A stretch of 52,401 nucleotides of DNA, taken from assembly GCF_009720245.1 (NCBI RefSeq), contig NZ_WJSQ01000001.1:1-52401 (forward strand), read 5' to 3'. Below, one piece after another: positions 1-9,577 of the stretch (position 1 is its first letter; each line of letters begins with the position of its first letter). The notes below the pieces were generated by a model, which was not told the origin of the DNA, ran no database searches, and saw only the letters and a list, made by a program, of their open reading frames with translations. Made by a program: the position numbers and the translations under genes. The DNA is from Sphingomonas segetis (GTDB taxonomy: Bacteria > Pseudomonadota > Alphaproteobacteria > Sphingomonadales > Sphingomonadaceae).

Positions 1-168
1 CTGCGGCGGCAGCTGGGCCTCCGGGCGGCCCCCGACACTCGCGCGCTCGAGATAGGCGCGCTGCATCTTGCGGTGCGCCTCGGCCACGCCGGGATCGGCG
101 GAACTCAGCGCCAGCTCCTGCTCCTCGGCGGCGCGGCGGGCGAAATAGATGCGGTCGTCGTCTGCCAT
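1..168 (-). CDS. Hypothetical protein, partial (C-terminus beyond the window)
   Basis: The reading frame opens at ATG (166-168) on the minus strand and stays open to the left edge, giving 56 visible residues that begin MADDDRIYFARRAAEEQELA. The stretch is rich in Ala, Glu and Arg and reads as a soluble helical segment with no signal peptide or membrane helix. I do not recognise a family. It lies 59 bp downstream of ppa on the same strand, so it could be the third gene of the crcB-ppa transcript. The 3' end is missing from the window. Confidence 0.55.
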   Translation of the reverse strand, partial: MADDDRIYFARRAAEEQELALSSADPGVAEAHRKMQRAYLERASVGGRPEAQLPPQ

Positions 169-227
169 GGCGCGCCTCCTGCAGGGAACGTCGACAGTAG
201 CAGAACAGCCGCGAAAAGTCTTGCGCC

Positions 228-776
228 TCAGGCCTGCCGGGCAGTCGCCACGGCCGTGGCCCGCGCGATCGCCTCGACCAGCGCGCGCCGCGCTTCGTCG
301 GCATCTCCCCAGCGGCCGACGCGCACCCACTTGTCCGGCTCCAGGTCCTTGTAGTGGGTAAAGAAGTGCTGGATCTGCTTCATCACGATCTCGGGCAGAT
401 CCTCGTGCCCGGCGACCTCGGAATAATAAGGGAAGGTCGAATCGACCGGGACGGCGATCAACTTCTCGTCCCCGCCGTGCTCGTCCTCGAGGAACAGCAC
501 ACCGATCGGGCGCGCCCGGACGACCGAGCCGGGAATGAACGGCGAACGCGCGACCACCAGCGCGTCGATCGGGTCGCCGTCGGGCGAGAGGGTGTGGGGG
601 ACGAAGCCGTAGTTGGCAGGGTAGCGCATCGGCGTGTGGAGGATGCGGTCGACGAACAGGGCGCCGGATTTCTTGTCGAACTCATATTTCACGGGCTCGC
701 CGCCGACCGGCACTTCGATGATGACGTTGATCGTGTTCGGCGGGTCGTCGCCGATCGGGATGAGGTCGATGTTCAT
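228..776 (-). CDS. ppa: Inorganic pyrophosphatase (family I)
   Basis: 182 aa, the usual length for bacterial family I soluble pyrophosphatase, which hydrolyses PPi to two phosphates in the cytoplasm and pulls biosynthetic reactions forward. Visible family features are the substrate-pocket Glu/Lys region (VPVGGEPVKYEFDKKSGALF), the RYPANYGFVPHTL segment, and the Asp-rich metal site DGDPIDALVVA. The start at 776 gives the canonical N-terminus MNIDLIPIGDDPP; a longer frame runs upstream but overlaps crcB. It follows crcB by 10 bp on the same strand. Because PPases are classic fluoride-sensitive enzymes, joint control with the fluoride exporter by the upstream riboswitch makes sense (inference). 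Confidence 0.95.
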   Translation of the reverse strand: MNIDLIPIGDDPPNTINVIIEVPVGGEPVKYEFDKKSGALFVDRILHTPMRYPANYGFVPHTLSPDGDPIDALVVARSPFIPGSVVRARPIGVLFLEDEHGGDEKLIAVPVDSTFPYYSEVAGHEDLPEIVMKQIQHFFTHYKDLEPDKWVRVGRWGDADEARRALVEAIARATAVATARQA

Positions 777-786
777 GGGCTTGTTC

Positions 787-1170
787 TCAGGGCAGCTGGC
801 CGCCGCTCCTAAACAGCGCCAGGCCAATGAACAATGCCGCGACGCCTGCCGCCGCGCTGCCCACGACATAGACGGCCGCCATTCCGTAGCTGTGGCGCTC
901 GACCAGCACCGCCGCGTCGAGCGAGAAGGTGGAGAAGGTCGTGAAGCCGCCGAGGATGCCGGTCGTGAGGAACAGCCGCAGGTGCTGAGGCACGCCGGCG
1001 CGATAGGCGAAGTAGCCGGCAAGCAGCCCCATCGCGAACGAGCCGGCGACGTTGACGATGAAGGTGCCGGACGGGAATCCGGGGCCGAACAGCTTCGCCG
1101 CGCCGATGTTGACGCCGTGGCGCATGGCTCCGCCGATGCCGGCGCCGAGAAATACGATCAAATACAGCAT
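787..1170 (-). CDS. crcB: Fluoride exporter CrcB/Fluc
   Basis: 127 aa with four predicted membrane helices and the Fluc signatures GAGIGGAMRHG, the FIVNVAGSFAMG Asn-helix, and GGFTTFSTFS. Fluc proteins work as dual-topology homodimers in the inner membrane and let F- leave the cell. The ATG start at 1170 lies just downstream of a predicted fluoride riboswitch on the same strand, which strongly supports the function. First gene of a tight crcB-ppa pair. Confidence 0.95.
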   Translation of the reverse strand: MLYLIVFLGAGIGGAMRHGVNIGAAKLFGPGFPSGTFIVNVAGSFAMGLLAGYFAYRAGVPQHLRLFLTTGILGGFTTFSTFSLDAAVLVERHSYGMAAVYVVGSAAAGVAALFIGLALFRSGGQLP

Positions 1171-1198
1171 AGACCTCCACCTGCAGCACGAGTGCGCC

Positions 1199-1250
1199 CG
1201 CAGGAGTCATCGGCCGGTCGGCGGTTAAAAGGGAGACCCCATTCCCTGCG
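1199..1250 (-). promoter_or_regulatory. Fluoride riboswitch (crcB motif)
   Basis: Read on the minus strand, the 5' UTR of crcB holds the conserved elements of the fluoride aptamer in order: GGGAATGGGGTCTCCC (the GGNGATGGNNTNCC-type helix), then TTTTAACCGCC, then GGCCGATGACTCCTGC. The last matches the consensus GCTGATGACTCCTAC, and its CTCCTGC end pairs with the 5' GCAGGG to close the outer stem. It ends about 28 nt before the crcB ATG, so control could act on the RBS or through an early terminator; I see no clear U-run. Position and motif agree with the gene it precedes. Confidence 0.9.
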
Positions 1251-1441
1251 GTCAGGTTAGCAGGCGAATGGTTACGGGCAAGCTACCTGGCGCAGGTTGG
1301 GATGATTTGCCGAACCTTGGTGCAGCTTCGCCACGTCCGGAGCGCCCCGCAACCAAGAAATGGCAGTTTCCCGGGCTTGGCACGCTTCATGAATAGAGTT
1401 GAGCAGGAGCCGCGAGGCGACTGAAAAAGGGACCAATCAAC

Positions 1442-1576
1442 ATGTCTGCATCATCCGCAAAGCGCACCATAATCGCCATTTCCGCTGCACTCACGCTGAG
1501 CGCCGCGACAATCGGCGCGACCGTCAGCCCTGCGCTGGCCGGCACTATCCAGTTCGCGAGTGTCGCACGTGGATAA
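1442..1576 (+). CDS. Small secreted or membrane-anchored hypothetical protein
   Basis: 44 aa, starting MSASSAKRTIIAISAALTLS, with an N-terminal positive patch, a hydrophobic core and a signal-peptidase-like ALAG end, then only about 11 residues. An RBS-like AAGGGA lies 8-13 bases upstream of the ATG. The stop (1574-1576) lies inside the next small ORF, suggesting coupled translation. No family recognised. The case rests on the RBS, the signal-peptide shape and the overlaps. Confidence 0.5.
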   Translation: MSASSAKRTIIAISAALTLSAATIGATVSPALAGTIQFASVARG

Positions 1577-1769
1577 GTTGGAAGCAGAGATGCCGACCGA
1601 TCTTCTCGCGAGCTTGCTGATGGAGCGGGCCAGCGTCCCCTCGCCGGCTCGCAAAGCGGACGGCCTGCCGGCGAAGATCCATGCGGTGATGGTGCTGACC
1701 GCCCTGTCGACCTTCGGGACGCTGGTTATGGGTTACCAGTTGCTTTTTTCTCATCAGTTGTTCGCATGA
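1560..1769 (+). CDS. Small single-helix membrane protein, unknown
   Basis: 69 aa from GTG at 1560, overlapping the 3' end of the preceding small gene by 17 bp; a later GTG (1569) or ATG (1590) is also possible. A polar N-terminal half (DKLEAEMPTDLLASLL) is followed by one membrane helix (about residues 42-62). The stop TGA at 1767-1769 overlaps the next ATG (ATGA). Such coupling argues for a real three-gene string. Function unknown. Confidence 0.5.
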   Translation: MSHVDKLEAEMPTDLLASLLMERASVPSPARKADGLPAKIHAVMVLTALSTFGTLVMGYQLLFSHQLFA

Positions 1770-1942
1770 CCGCGCCCGTCGCCGCGCCGAACCGCAAGCC
1801 GGAGCGGTATTCGACTGCCCACAAAGGGATCGCGATGTCGAAGTCGCTGAACAGACTTGCAGCCAACCCGTGGGCACTATCGTGCGCCAGCTTCCTGCTG
1901 ACGGCGATCCTCATCCGGTCGGATTGGATCAATCTCTTCTGA
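1766..1942 (+). CDS. Small membrane protein, unknown
   Basis: 58 aa, MTAPVAAPNRKPERYSTAHK at the N-terminus, then a basic patch and one C-terminal hydrophobic helix (about residues 36-51) ending RSDWINLF. It starts at an ATGA overlap with the previous small gene. No family recognised. Confidence 0.5.
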   Translation: MTAPVAAPNRKPERYSTAHKGIAMSKSLNRLAANPWALSCASFLLTAILIRSDWINLF

Positions 1943-2005
1943 GCGAAGAGCGAGCTCGATCTGCCAGGGTCTGAAATGGGTGGGACGCCGACGTCTGAAT
2001 TCAGC

Positions 2006-3787
2006 TCACCTCCGACCGAACAGTTTCTCGATTTCGCCGTGGCCGAGTTTCACCCAGGTCGGGCGGCCGTGGTTGCATTGGCCCGAGCGCGGGGTGATTT
2101 CCATTTCGCGCAGGAGGGCGTTCATTTCGGCGACCGAAAGGACCCGGCCGGCGCGGACCGAGCCGTGGCAGGCGATGGTCGCGGCGACGAGGTCGAGCTT
2201 GTCGCGAAGGCTGAGCGGGCCACCGAGGTCGGCGATCTCGCCGGCGAGGTCGGCGAGCAGGCCGGCAATGTCGGTTTTCCCGAGCGCAGCGGGCACCGAG
2301 CGAACCAGCATCGAGCTGGGTCCGAACCGCTCGGCCTCCAGGCCAAGCTCGGCGAGGTCGGCGGCGGCGCCCTCGAGACGGTCGCAATCGGGCTCTTCCA
2401 GCTCCACAACCTCGGGAATGAGGAGCGCCTGGCGAGCGACGGTCCCGCCGTCACGCGCCGAGCGCATGCGCTCGAGCACCAGCCGCTCGTGCGCGGCGTG
2501 CTGGTCGACGATCACGAGGCCGTCCTCGGCCTCGGCGACGATGTAGGTTGCGGCGACCTGGCCTCGGGCGACGCCGAGCGGGAATCTCGGGACGGGTTCG
2601 TCCGCAGCCTCGGCACGCGCGGCGGGGGGTTGGGTGAAAAGGCGGTGGTCTTCGGCCACGCCCGTCATTCCCGCGAACGCGGGAACCCAGTTTTCTTGTT
2701 TGGCTGGGTCCCCGCCTTCGCGGGGATGACGATTGAGGGCGGCATCGTAAATCGCGCCCGTCGTCCACATCACCGGAGCGGCGGCCTGCTCGCGGGCGGC
2801 GCTGCGTCCGCTCTCCTCGTCGAGCGCGTGGCGGAGACCGCCGACGATCAGCCCGCGCACCGCCGAAGGATCGCGGAAGCGGACCTCGGTCTTGGCCGGG
2901 TGGACGTTGACGTCGACCTCCTCGAGCGGGACCTCGAGGAACAAGGCCGCGATCGGGTGGCGGTCGCGGGCGATGAGGTCGCGGTAGGCGCCGCGCAACG
3001 CGCCGACCAGCAGTCGGTCCTTCACCGGCCGCGAGTTGACGAACAGGAACTGCCGGTCGGCGACGCCGCGGTTGAAAGTCGGAAGGCTGATCACACCCGT
3101 CAGCCGCATCCCCTCGCGGGCGCAATCGATGCCGATGCCGTGCCGCTCGAGCTCGTGCGTCAGGATCTCGGCAACGCGCGCCGGCGGCTCGGCGGGCGCG
3201 AGCGTAAGGATCCTCCGGCCGTCATGGTCGAGCGTGAAGCCGGCGTCGCTCCGCGCCATCGCCAGCCGCTTCACCGTATCGAGACAGGCGGCGTATTCGG
3301 CGCGTGGGCTGCGCAGGAACTTGCGGCGCGCCGGGACCTTGTCGAACAGCCCCTGGACCCGCACCCGCGTCCCCGGCGGGAGCGCAGCGGGCTCCTCTCC
3401 TGACGCCTGCCCGTGGTCGATCTCGATCCGCCACCCGTCCGAACCACGCGCGCGGCTCTCCAGAGTCAGACGCGACACGCTCGCGATCGACGGCAGCGCC
3501 TCGCCTCGGAAGCCGAAGCTCGTCACGCGGTCGATCGCGTCACCCGGGAGCTTCGAGGTCGCATGGCGCTCGAGCGCGAGGCGCATTTCGTCGGGCGCCA
3601 TGCCGCGGCCGTCGTCGGCCACTTCGATCTGCTCGAGCCCGCCGGCATGGAGCCGGACCGCGACCTGATTCGCCCCGGCGTCGAGTGAATTTTCCACCAG
3701 CTCCTTGAGCGCGCTCGCCGGGCGCTCGACGACCTCGCCCGCGGCGATACGATTGATGAGCTCGGCAGGCAGCCTTCTTATTGACAT
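2006..3787 (-). CDS. mutL: DNA mismatch repair protein MutL (endonuclease type)
   Basis: 593 aa. The N-terminal GHKL ATPase shows NRIAAGEVVERPASALKEL and ENSLDAG (about 11-37), DDGRGM, and TSFGFRGEALPSIASV. The C-terminal domain carries the endonuclease motif DQHAAHERLVLE (about residue 426) and GQCNHGRPTW (about 570), so it belongs to the nicking MutL class rather than the E. coli type. Start chosen at 3787 (MSIRRLPAELI); an ATG three codons upstream (3796) is possible. The linker holds an in-frame palindromic repeat insertion (2663-2731, about residues 353-375). Transcribed divergently from mreB. Confidence 0.96.
   Translation of the reverse strand: MSIRRLPAELINRIAAGEVVERPASALKELVENSLDAGANQVAVRLHAGGLEQIEVADDGRGMAPDEMRLALERHATSKLPGDAIDRVTSFGFRGEALPSIASVSRLTLESRARGSDGWRIEIDHGQASGEEPAALPPGTRVRVQGLFDKVPARRKFLRSPRAEYAACLDTVKRLAMARSDAGFTLDHDGRRILTLAPAEPPARVAEILTHELERHGIGIDCAREGMRLTGVISLPTFNRGVADRQFLFVNSRPVKDRLLVGALRGAYRDLIARDRHPIAALFLEVPLEEVDVNVHPAKTEVRFRDPSAVRGLIVGGLRHALDEESGRSAAREQAAAPVMWTTGAIYDAALNRHPREGGDPAKQENWVPAFAGMTGVAEDHRLFTQPPAARAEAADEPVPRFPLGVARGQVAATYIVAEAEDGLVIVDQHAAHERLVLERMRSARDGGTVARQALLIPEVVELEEPDCDRLEGAAADLAELGLEAERFGPSSMLVRSVPAALGKTDIAGLLADLAGEIADLGGPLSLRDKLDLVAATIACHGSVRAGRVLSVAEMNALLREMEITPRSGQCNHGRPTWVKLGHGEIEKLFGRR
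2663..2731 (-). repeat. In-frame REP-like palindromic element inside mutL
   Basis: 69 bp (23 codons) with inverted arms: GTCATTCCCGCGAACGCGGG on one side and CCCCGCCTTCGCGGGGATGA on the other. Read in the mutL frame it encodes a peptide beginning RHPREGGDP and ending VPAFAGMT, the well-known product of this proteobacterial dispersed repeat type. Its length is a multiple of three and it sits in the variable linker, so the gene stays open. No second copy noticed in the window. Confidence 0.85.
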
Positions 3788-4985
<1,198 letters not shown>

Positions 4986-4999
4986 CGGAGGGCTGAGCG

Positions 5000-5878
5000 G
5001 TGGCGACCGCGCGCCCCGGCTGGTCGCGTCGAGCCCAGTACGGGCTGTTCTTCAGCTTCCTGGCGGTGATCGCCGGGATCGTGATCGGCCTCATCCTTCT
5101 GGCGGTTTCGCTGATCGCGCCCAAGACGTTCGACGGGCTGCGCGGCGTCGCGCTCGACGTCACCGGGCCGGTCGCCACCGCGCTTCATGAAGTCAGCGTC
5201 ACGGCGCAGGGCCTCGTCACCGGCGCCGACGATTACTGGGACGCCGCCCGCCAGAACGGCGAGCTCAAGCGCGAGCGCAAGGCTATGCTTCAGCGGATGG
5301 TGGAGGCCAAGGCCATCCACCAGGAGAACCTCCAGCTAAAGGCCGCGCTGCAGCTGCGCCAGCGCGTCCGCGACACCGTCGCGACCGGGCGGATCGTCGG
5401 CTCCTCGTTCAACAGCCCGCGTCGGTTCGCGATCCTTTCGGCCGGATCGAGGGACGGAGTCGGAGAAGGCATGCCGGTGCGTTCGGCCAGCGGGCTCGTC
5501 GGGCGGATCGTCGATGTGGGCGACTTCGCCTCGCGCGTGCTCCTCGTCTCCGACCGGACGAGCATCGTCCCCGCCCGCCTGCTCCGCAACGGGATCCCGG
5601 TGATCGTGCAGGGGCGCGGCGACGGCACGGTCGAGATCCGCCCGCTCGAGGTCGGACGCAATCCGTTCCGGCCCGGCGACATCATCATCACATCAGGGAC
5701 CGGCGGCCTCTACCCGCCGTTGGTGCCCGTCGCCCGCGTGGTCACGCTGAAGGACGACGGCGGGATCGCGCTTCCGCTGTCCGATCCGGCGACCACCAGC
5801 TTTGCCATCGTCGAACCGGCATTCGAGCCGACCGCGATCGCCGCCGAGGCCGAGCCCGCGGCCGATACGGCGCCCTGA
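5000..5878 (+). CDS. mreC: Rod shape-determining protein MreC
   Basis: 292 aa. A short cytoplasmic N-terminus is followed by one membrane helix (about 14-42), a coiled-coil stretch (about 85-115, LKRERKAMLQRMVEAKA) and the periplasmic beta-domain with GRIVDVGDFASRVLLVSD. It links MreB to the periplasmic cell-wall synthases. GTG start, 14 bp after mreB; the stop overlaps the mreD start. Confidence 0.93.
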   Translation: MATARPGWSRRAQYGLFFSFLAVIAGIVIGLILLAVSLIAPKTFDGLRGVALDVTGPVATALHEVSVTAQGLVTGADDYWDAARQNGELKRERKAMLQRMVEAKAIHQENLQLKAALQLRQRVRDTVATGRIVGSSFNSPRRFAILSAGSRDGVGEGMPVRSASGLVGRIVDVGDFASRVLLVSDRTSIVPARLLRNGIPVIVQGRGDGTVEIRPLEVGRNPFRPGDIIITSGTGGLYPPLVPVARVVTLKDDGGIALPLSDPATTSFAIVEPAFEPTAIAAEAEPAADTAP

Positions 5879-6399
5879 TGGTCCGCGCGGCGCTTTCCTC
5901 GCCCAAGAGGTTTGGCCATGCGCCGCGCCCGCTGGCGCTGTTCGTGCCCGCCGCGACGGTGATTGCAGCCTCGCTCCTGTCGGCGCTCCCGATCGTCTCG
6001 ACGAGCGGCTGGTTCCCCGATTTCGGCTATCTCGCGCTGATTAGCTGGCGGCTCCTCCGGGCCGACCCGTGGCCCGCCTGGTGGGCGGCTCCGCTGGGGT
6101 TCGTCAACGACCTGTTCACGGGATATCCGATAGGCTTTTCAATAGCTTTGTGGAGTGCCACGATGCTGGCGCTCGATCTCGTCGACCGCCGCACCTTGTG
6201 GCGCGACTATTGGATCGAATGGATGGTTGCGGCGGTGCTGATCGCGCTCAACGAGTGGCTTCACTGGCGCGTGGCGCGGCTGATCGGCGCAGATATCCCC
6301 TTCTCGATGATGCTCCCGCAGCTGCTGATCTCGGTCTGCGCCTTCCCCTTGAGCGCCTGGGCCGTTTCGCGCGTCGACCGCTGGAGGCTCGGCCGATGA
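5878..6399 (+). CDS. mreD: Rod shape-determining protein MreD
   Basis: 173 aa, about five hydrophobic helices, with family-like stretches PDFGYLALISWRL and FVNDLFTGYPIG. Inner-membrane partner of MreC in the elongasome. The ATG at 5878 overlaps the mreC stop, and its own TGA (6397-6399) overlaps the mrdA start (ATGA), so translation is probably coupled. Confidence 0.9.
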   Translation: MVRAALSSPKRFGHAPRPLALFVPAATVIAASLLSALPIVSTSGWFPDFGYLALISWRLLRADPWPAWWAAPLGFVNDLFTGYPIGFSIALWSATMLALDLVDRRTLWRDYWIEWMVAAVLIALNEWLHWRVARLIGADIPFSMMLPQLLISVCAFPLSAWAVSRVDRWRLGR

Positions 6400-8285
6400 A
6401 GCCGATCCGGATCACCAGCACGCACCAGTCGATCACCTTTTCCCGCCGCATGATCGTGCTCGGCGGGGCGCAGGTCGCGGTCGGCGGATTGCTCATCGGC
6501 CGGCTCGGCTGGCTCGCCGTCGCGCAGAACGAGAAATACCAGCTGCTGAGCGAGAGCAACCGCGTCCAGCTGATCCCCGTACCGCCGCGGCGCGGCTGGA
6601 TGATCGACCGCTACGGCAAGCCGATCGCGATCAACCGGGCCAGCTTCCGCGTCGACATCATTCCGCAGCAGCTCGACAAGGGACGCGATATCGTTCCGGA
6701 GCTCGCCCGCCTGCTCCAGCTCGATGAGGAGGAAGTCGCCCGGATCAGGACCGAGCTTGCCGAATCACGGGGCTTCCAGCCGGTCCAGGTCGGCGAGAAT
6801 GTCACCTATGAGCAATATGCCGGCGTAACCGTCCGTCTTCCCGATCTACCGGGCGTCCAGGCGACGCGAGGCTATTCGCGTTACTATCCGGACGGCCCGG
6901 CCGTCGCTCACCTCGTCGGCTATGTCGGCAGCGCCAATGCCAAGGAATATGAGGCCGAGGACAAGAACCCGCTCCTCATCATCCCCGGCTTCAAGATCGG
7001 CAAGCAGGGTCTGGAAAAAACGCTCGAGCCCTATCTCCGCGGGACCCCCGGCGGCCAGCGCGTCGAGGTGACCGCCCGTGGCAGACTGGTCAAGGAGCTC
7101 GACCCCAAGCCCGACCGGAGCGGCGAAACCGTCCAGCTGACGATCGACGAAGGGCTGCAGCAATATGCCGCCCGCCGCATGGGCGATCAGTCGGGCGCCC
7201 TCGTTGCGGTCGATGTGACGAGCGGCGACGTGCTCGCCTATGTGTCGATGCCCGCCTTCGACCCCAACAGCTTCAGCGAGGGCATCGGCCGGACGGAATG
7301 GAAGATGCTGTCCGAGGACGATCACCTCCCGCTCCTCAACAAGGTGGCGCAGGGGCTCTACCCGTCAGGATCGACGATCAAGCCGGCTATGGCGCTCGCA
7401 TTCCTCAAGCAGGGGGTCGATCCCAAGCGGCGCGTGAACTGCCCGGGCGGCTACCAGATCGGGAACCGCTATTTCCGGTGCGACGCGGTCCACGGGCCGA
7501 TGGACATGCATTCTGCGGTGGAGCGCAGCTGCAACACCTATTTCTGGGCCACGGGCCTGATCACCGACCCCCAGGCGACGACCGACATGGTCAATTACCT
7601 CGGCTACGGCGAGGAATTCGACCTGCCCATCCCGACCCAGCGCTACGGCACTATGCCAAGCCCGGAATGGCTGGAAAAGAAATACCACCGCAAATGGCAG
7701 GGGTACGATACTGCCAATACGTCGATCGGCCAGGGATATGTGCTCATCAACCCGATACAGCTGGCGGTCATGCCGGGACGGCTGGCATCCGGAAAGCTGA
7801 TTCAGCCGCGGCTGCTGATGGGCAAGCCGCGAAAACCAATCCCGGCGCTCGACGTCGATCCGGAGCATCTGGAATTCGTGCGCAAGGCGATGGGGTCGGT
7901 CGTCAACGATCATGGCACCGCGGTGGGTTCGAAGCTGCCGCTCGACGGCATCCTGATGGCCGGCAAGACCGGAACCGCCCAGGTCTTCCGCCTTGGCGAG
8001 CGCGGCCACCAGTCGAATTGGGCATTGCGCGACCACGCGCTGTTCATCGCCTTCGCACCGGTCGACAAGCCGCGCTATGCCATCGGGTGCATCATCGAGC
8101 ATGGCGGGTTCGGAGCTTCCGCAGCGGCGCCGATCGTTCGCGATTCGATGACCTATCTGTTCGACAAGCAGAAGGCCTTCGCGGCGCTCGCTCCGCTGGA
8201 GGAGCAATGGGGCGGGACGCTGGCTGAGCGCAACGCTCGCCAGCTCGCCGATTTCAAGTCAGCCTCGCGCGCCACGCAGGCATGA
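6396..8285 (+). CDS. mrdA: Penicillin-binding protein 2 (elongasome transpeptidase)
   Basis: 629 aa. One N-terminal membrane helix (about 24-45), the PBP dimerisation domain (RGWMIDRYGKPIAINRASF), then the transpeptidase domain with the active-site SxxK motif STIK (Ser about 326), SCN (about 378) and KTG (about 524). It cross-links lateral-wall peptidoglycan in the periplasm together with RodA. Start at the ATGA overlap with mreD; a longer frame upstream is a shadow of mreD. Confidence 0.95.
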   Translation: MKPIRITSTHQSITFSRRMIVLGGAQVAVGGLLIGRLGWLAVAQNEKYQLLSESNRVQLIPVPPRRGWMIDRYGKPIAINRASFRVDIIPQQLDKGRDIVPELARLLQLDEEEVARIRTELAESRGFQPVQVGENVTYEQYAGVTVRLPDLPGVQATRGYSRYYPDGPAVAHLVGYVGSANAKEYEAEDKNPLLIIPGFKIGKQGLEKTLEPYLRGTPGGQRVEVTARGRLVKELDPKPDRSGETVQLTIDEGLQQYAARRMGDQSGALVAVDVTSGDVLAYVSMPAFDPNSFSEGIGRTEWKMLSEDDHLPLLNKVAQGLYPSGSTIKPAMALAFLKQGVDPKRRVNCPGGYQIGNRYFRCDAVHGPMDMHSAVERSCNTYFWATGLITDPQATTDMVNYLGYGEEFDLPIPTQRYGTMPSPEWLEKKYHRKWQGYDTANTSIGQGYVLINPIQLAVMPGRLASGKLIQPRLLMGKPRKPIPALDVDPEHLEFVRKAMGSVVNDHGTAVGSKLPLDGILMAGKTGTAQVFRLGERGHQSNWALRDHALFIAFAPVDKPRYAIGCIIEHGGFGASAAAPIVRDSMTYLFDKQKAFAALAPLEEQWGGTLAERNARQLADFKSASRATQA

Positions 8286-9397
8286 TCACCTCGGCGATCA
8301 TCCCGCGGCCGCTGGCGCGGCTGCCGTGGCGCTTGATCTTCCTCGTCGCCTCGATCGCCTCGTTTGGGCTCATCGTGCTCTATTCGGCCGCCGGCGGATC
8401 GGTGCAGCCCTGGGCGATCAAGCAGGGTGTCGTCTTCCTGTTCTTCCTCGGCGTCGCGGTCGGCATGTCGTGGATGAGCGAGGCGACCATCAAGTCGCTC
8501 GCCTTTCCGGTTTACGGCGTCACCCTGGTCATGCTCATCGGCGTCGAGGCGCTCGGCTTCGTCAGCAAGGGCGCGCAGCGCTGGCTCGACCTCGGGCCCG
8601 TCCGCCTGCAGCCGTCGGAATTCATGAAGCCGGCGATCGTGCTGACGCTGGCGCGCTTCTACGAGCTCGTGCCCGCCGCCGAGATCCGCAAGTGGCGCGC
8701 GATCTGGCCGGCCGCGGTGCTGCTCGGAGTCCCCGCCTTCCTGATCCTCGTCCAGCCCGACCTCGGCACCTGCATCATGGTCGTCCTGTGCGGCGTGACC
8801 GTGATGTTCCTTGCCGGACTGCCATGGTGGGTGTTCGCGGCGCCCGCGGGCATGATCGCGGTCGCGGCGCCGATCGCCTACCAGTTCATGCACGGCTACC
8901 AGAAGAAGCGCATCGACACTTTCCTCAATCCCGAAAGCGACCCGCTCGGCGCCGGCTATCACATCGCCCAGTCGAAGATCGCGATCGGCTCGGGGGGGAT
9001 CTGGGGCAAGGGCTTCCTCCACGGCAGCCAGAGCCACCTCGACTATCTGCCCGAGGGGCATACCGACTTCGTCTTCGCGACCATGGCGGAGGAATGGGGG
9101 TTCGCCGGCGGCGTCCTGCTGATCGCGGCTTTCGGGTTGGTGATCCGCTGGGGGATGAAGGTCAGCGCCAATTCGCGCACCCGCTTCGGCCAGCTCGCCG
9201 CGGCAGGGCTGTCGGCGACGATCTTCTTCTACGTGTCGATCAATCTCATGATGGTCATGGGCCTGGCGCCGGTGGTCGGCGTGCCGCTGCCGCTGGTCAG
9301 CTTCGGCGGCTCGGCGGTGATGACGGTGATGCTGTGCCTCGGGCTGCTGATGGCGCTGGAACGGCAGCAGCGCACCCGCTCAGGCCTGGCCGGATAG
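8282..9397 (+). CDS. rodA: Peptidoglycan glycosyltransferase RodA (SEDS family)
   Basis: 371 aa with about ten membrane helices and SEDS signatures: AQRWLDLGPVRLQPSEFMK, VQPDLGTCIMV, and PEGHTDFVFATMAEEWGF. It polymerises lipid II and pairs with PBP2. ATG at 8282 overlaps the mrdA stop (ATGA). Last gene of the operon. Confidence 0.95.
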   Translation: MITSAIIPRPLARLPWRLIFLVASIASFGLIVLYSAAGGSVQPWAIKQGVVFLFFLGVAVGMSWMSEATIKSLAFPVYGVTLVMLIGVEALGFVSKGAQRWLDLGPVRLQPSEFMKPAIVLTLARFYELVPAAEIRKWRAIWPAAVLLGVPAFLILVQPDLGTCIMVVLCGVTVMFLAGLPWWVFAAPAGMIAVAAPIAYQFMHGYQKKRIDTFLNPESDPLGAGYHIAQSKIAIGSGGIWGKGFLHGSQSHLDYLPEGHTDFVFATMAEEWGFAGGVLLIAAFGLVIRWGMKVSANSRTRFGQLAAAGLSATIFFYVSINLMMVMGLAPVVGVPLPLVSFGGSAVMTVMLCLGLLMALERQQRTRSGLAG

Positions 9398-9495
9398 TCT
9401 TGAAGCCGGGCGGTTGCGCCCCATTTAAGCGCATGCTACCGGCGCCGCCGCTCAAGGCGCGAATGGAGCCGCCGGAGCTTCCGCCTGACGGCAGT

Positions 9496-9571
<76 letters not shown>

Positions 9572-9577
<6 letters not shown>

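Noticed and set aside
1976-3403. 475-aa open frame on the plus strand
   Set aside because: It lies antisense to mutL, which has clear motifs throughout; long antisense frames are expected in DNA this GC-rich.
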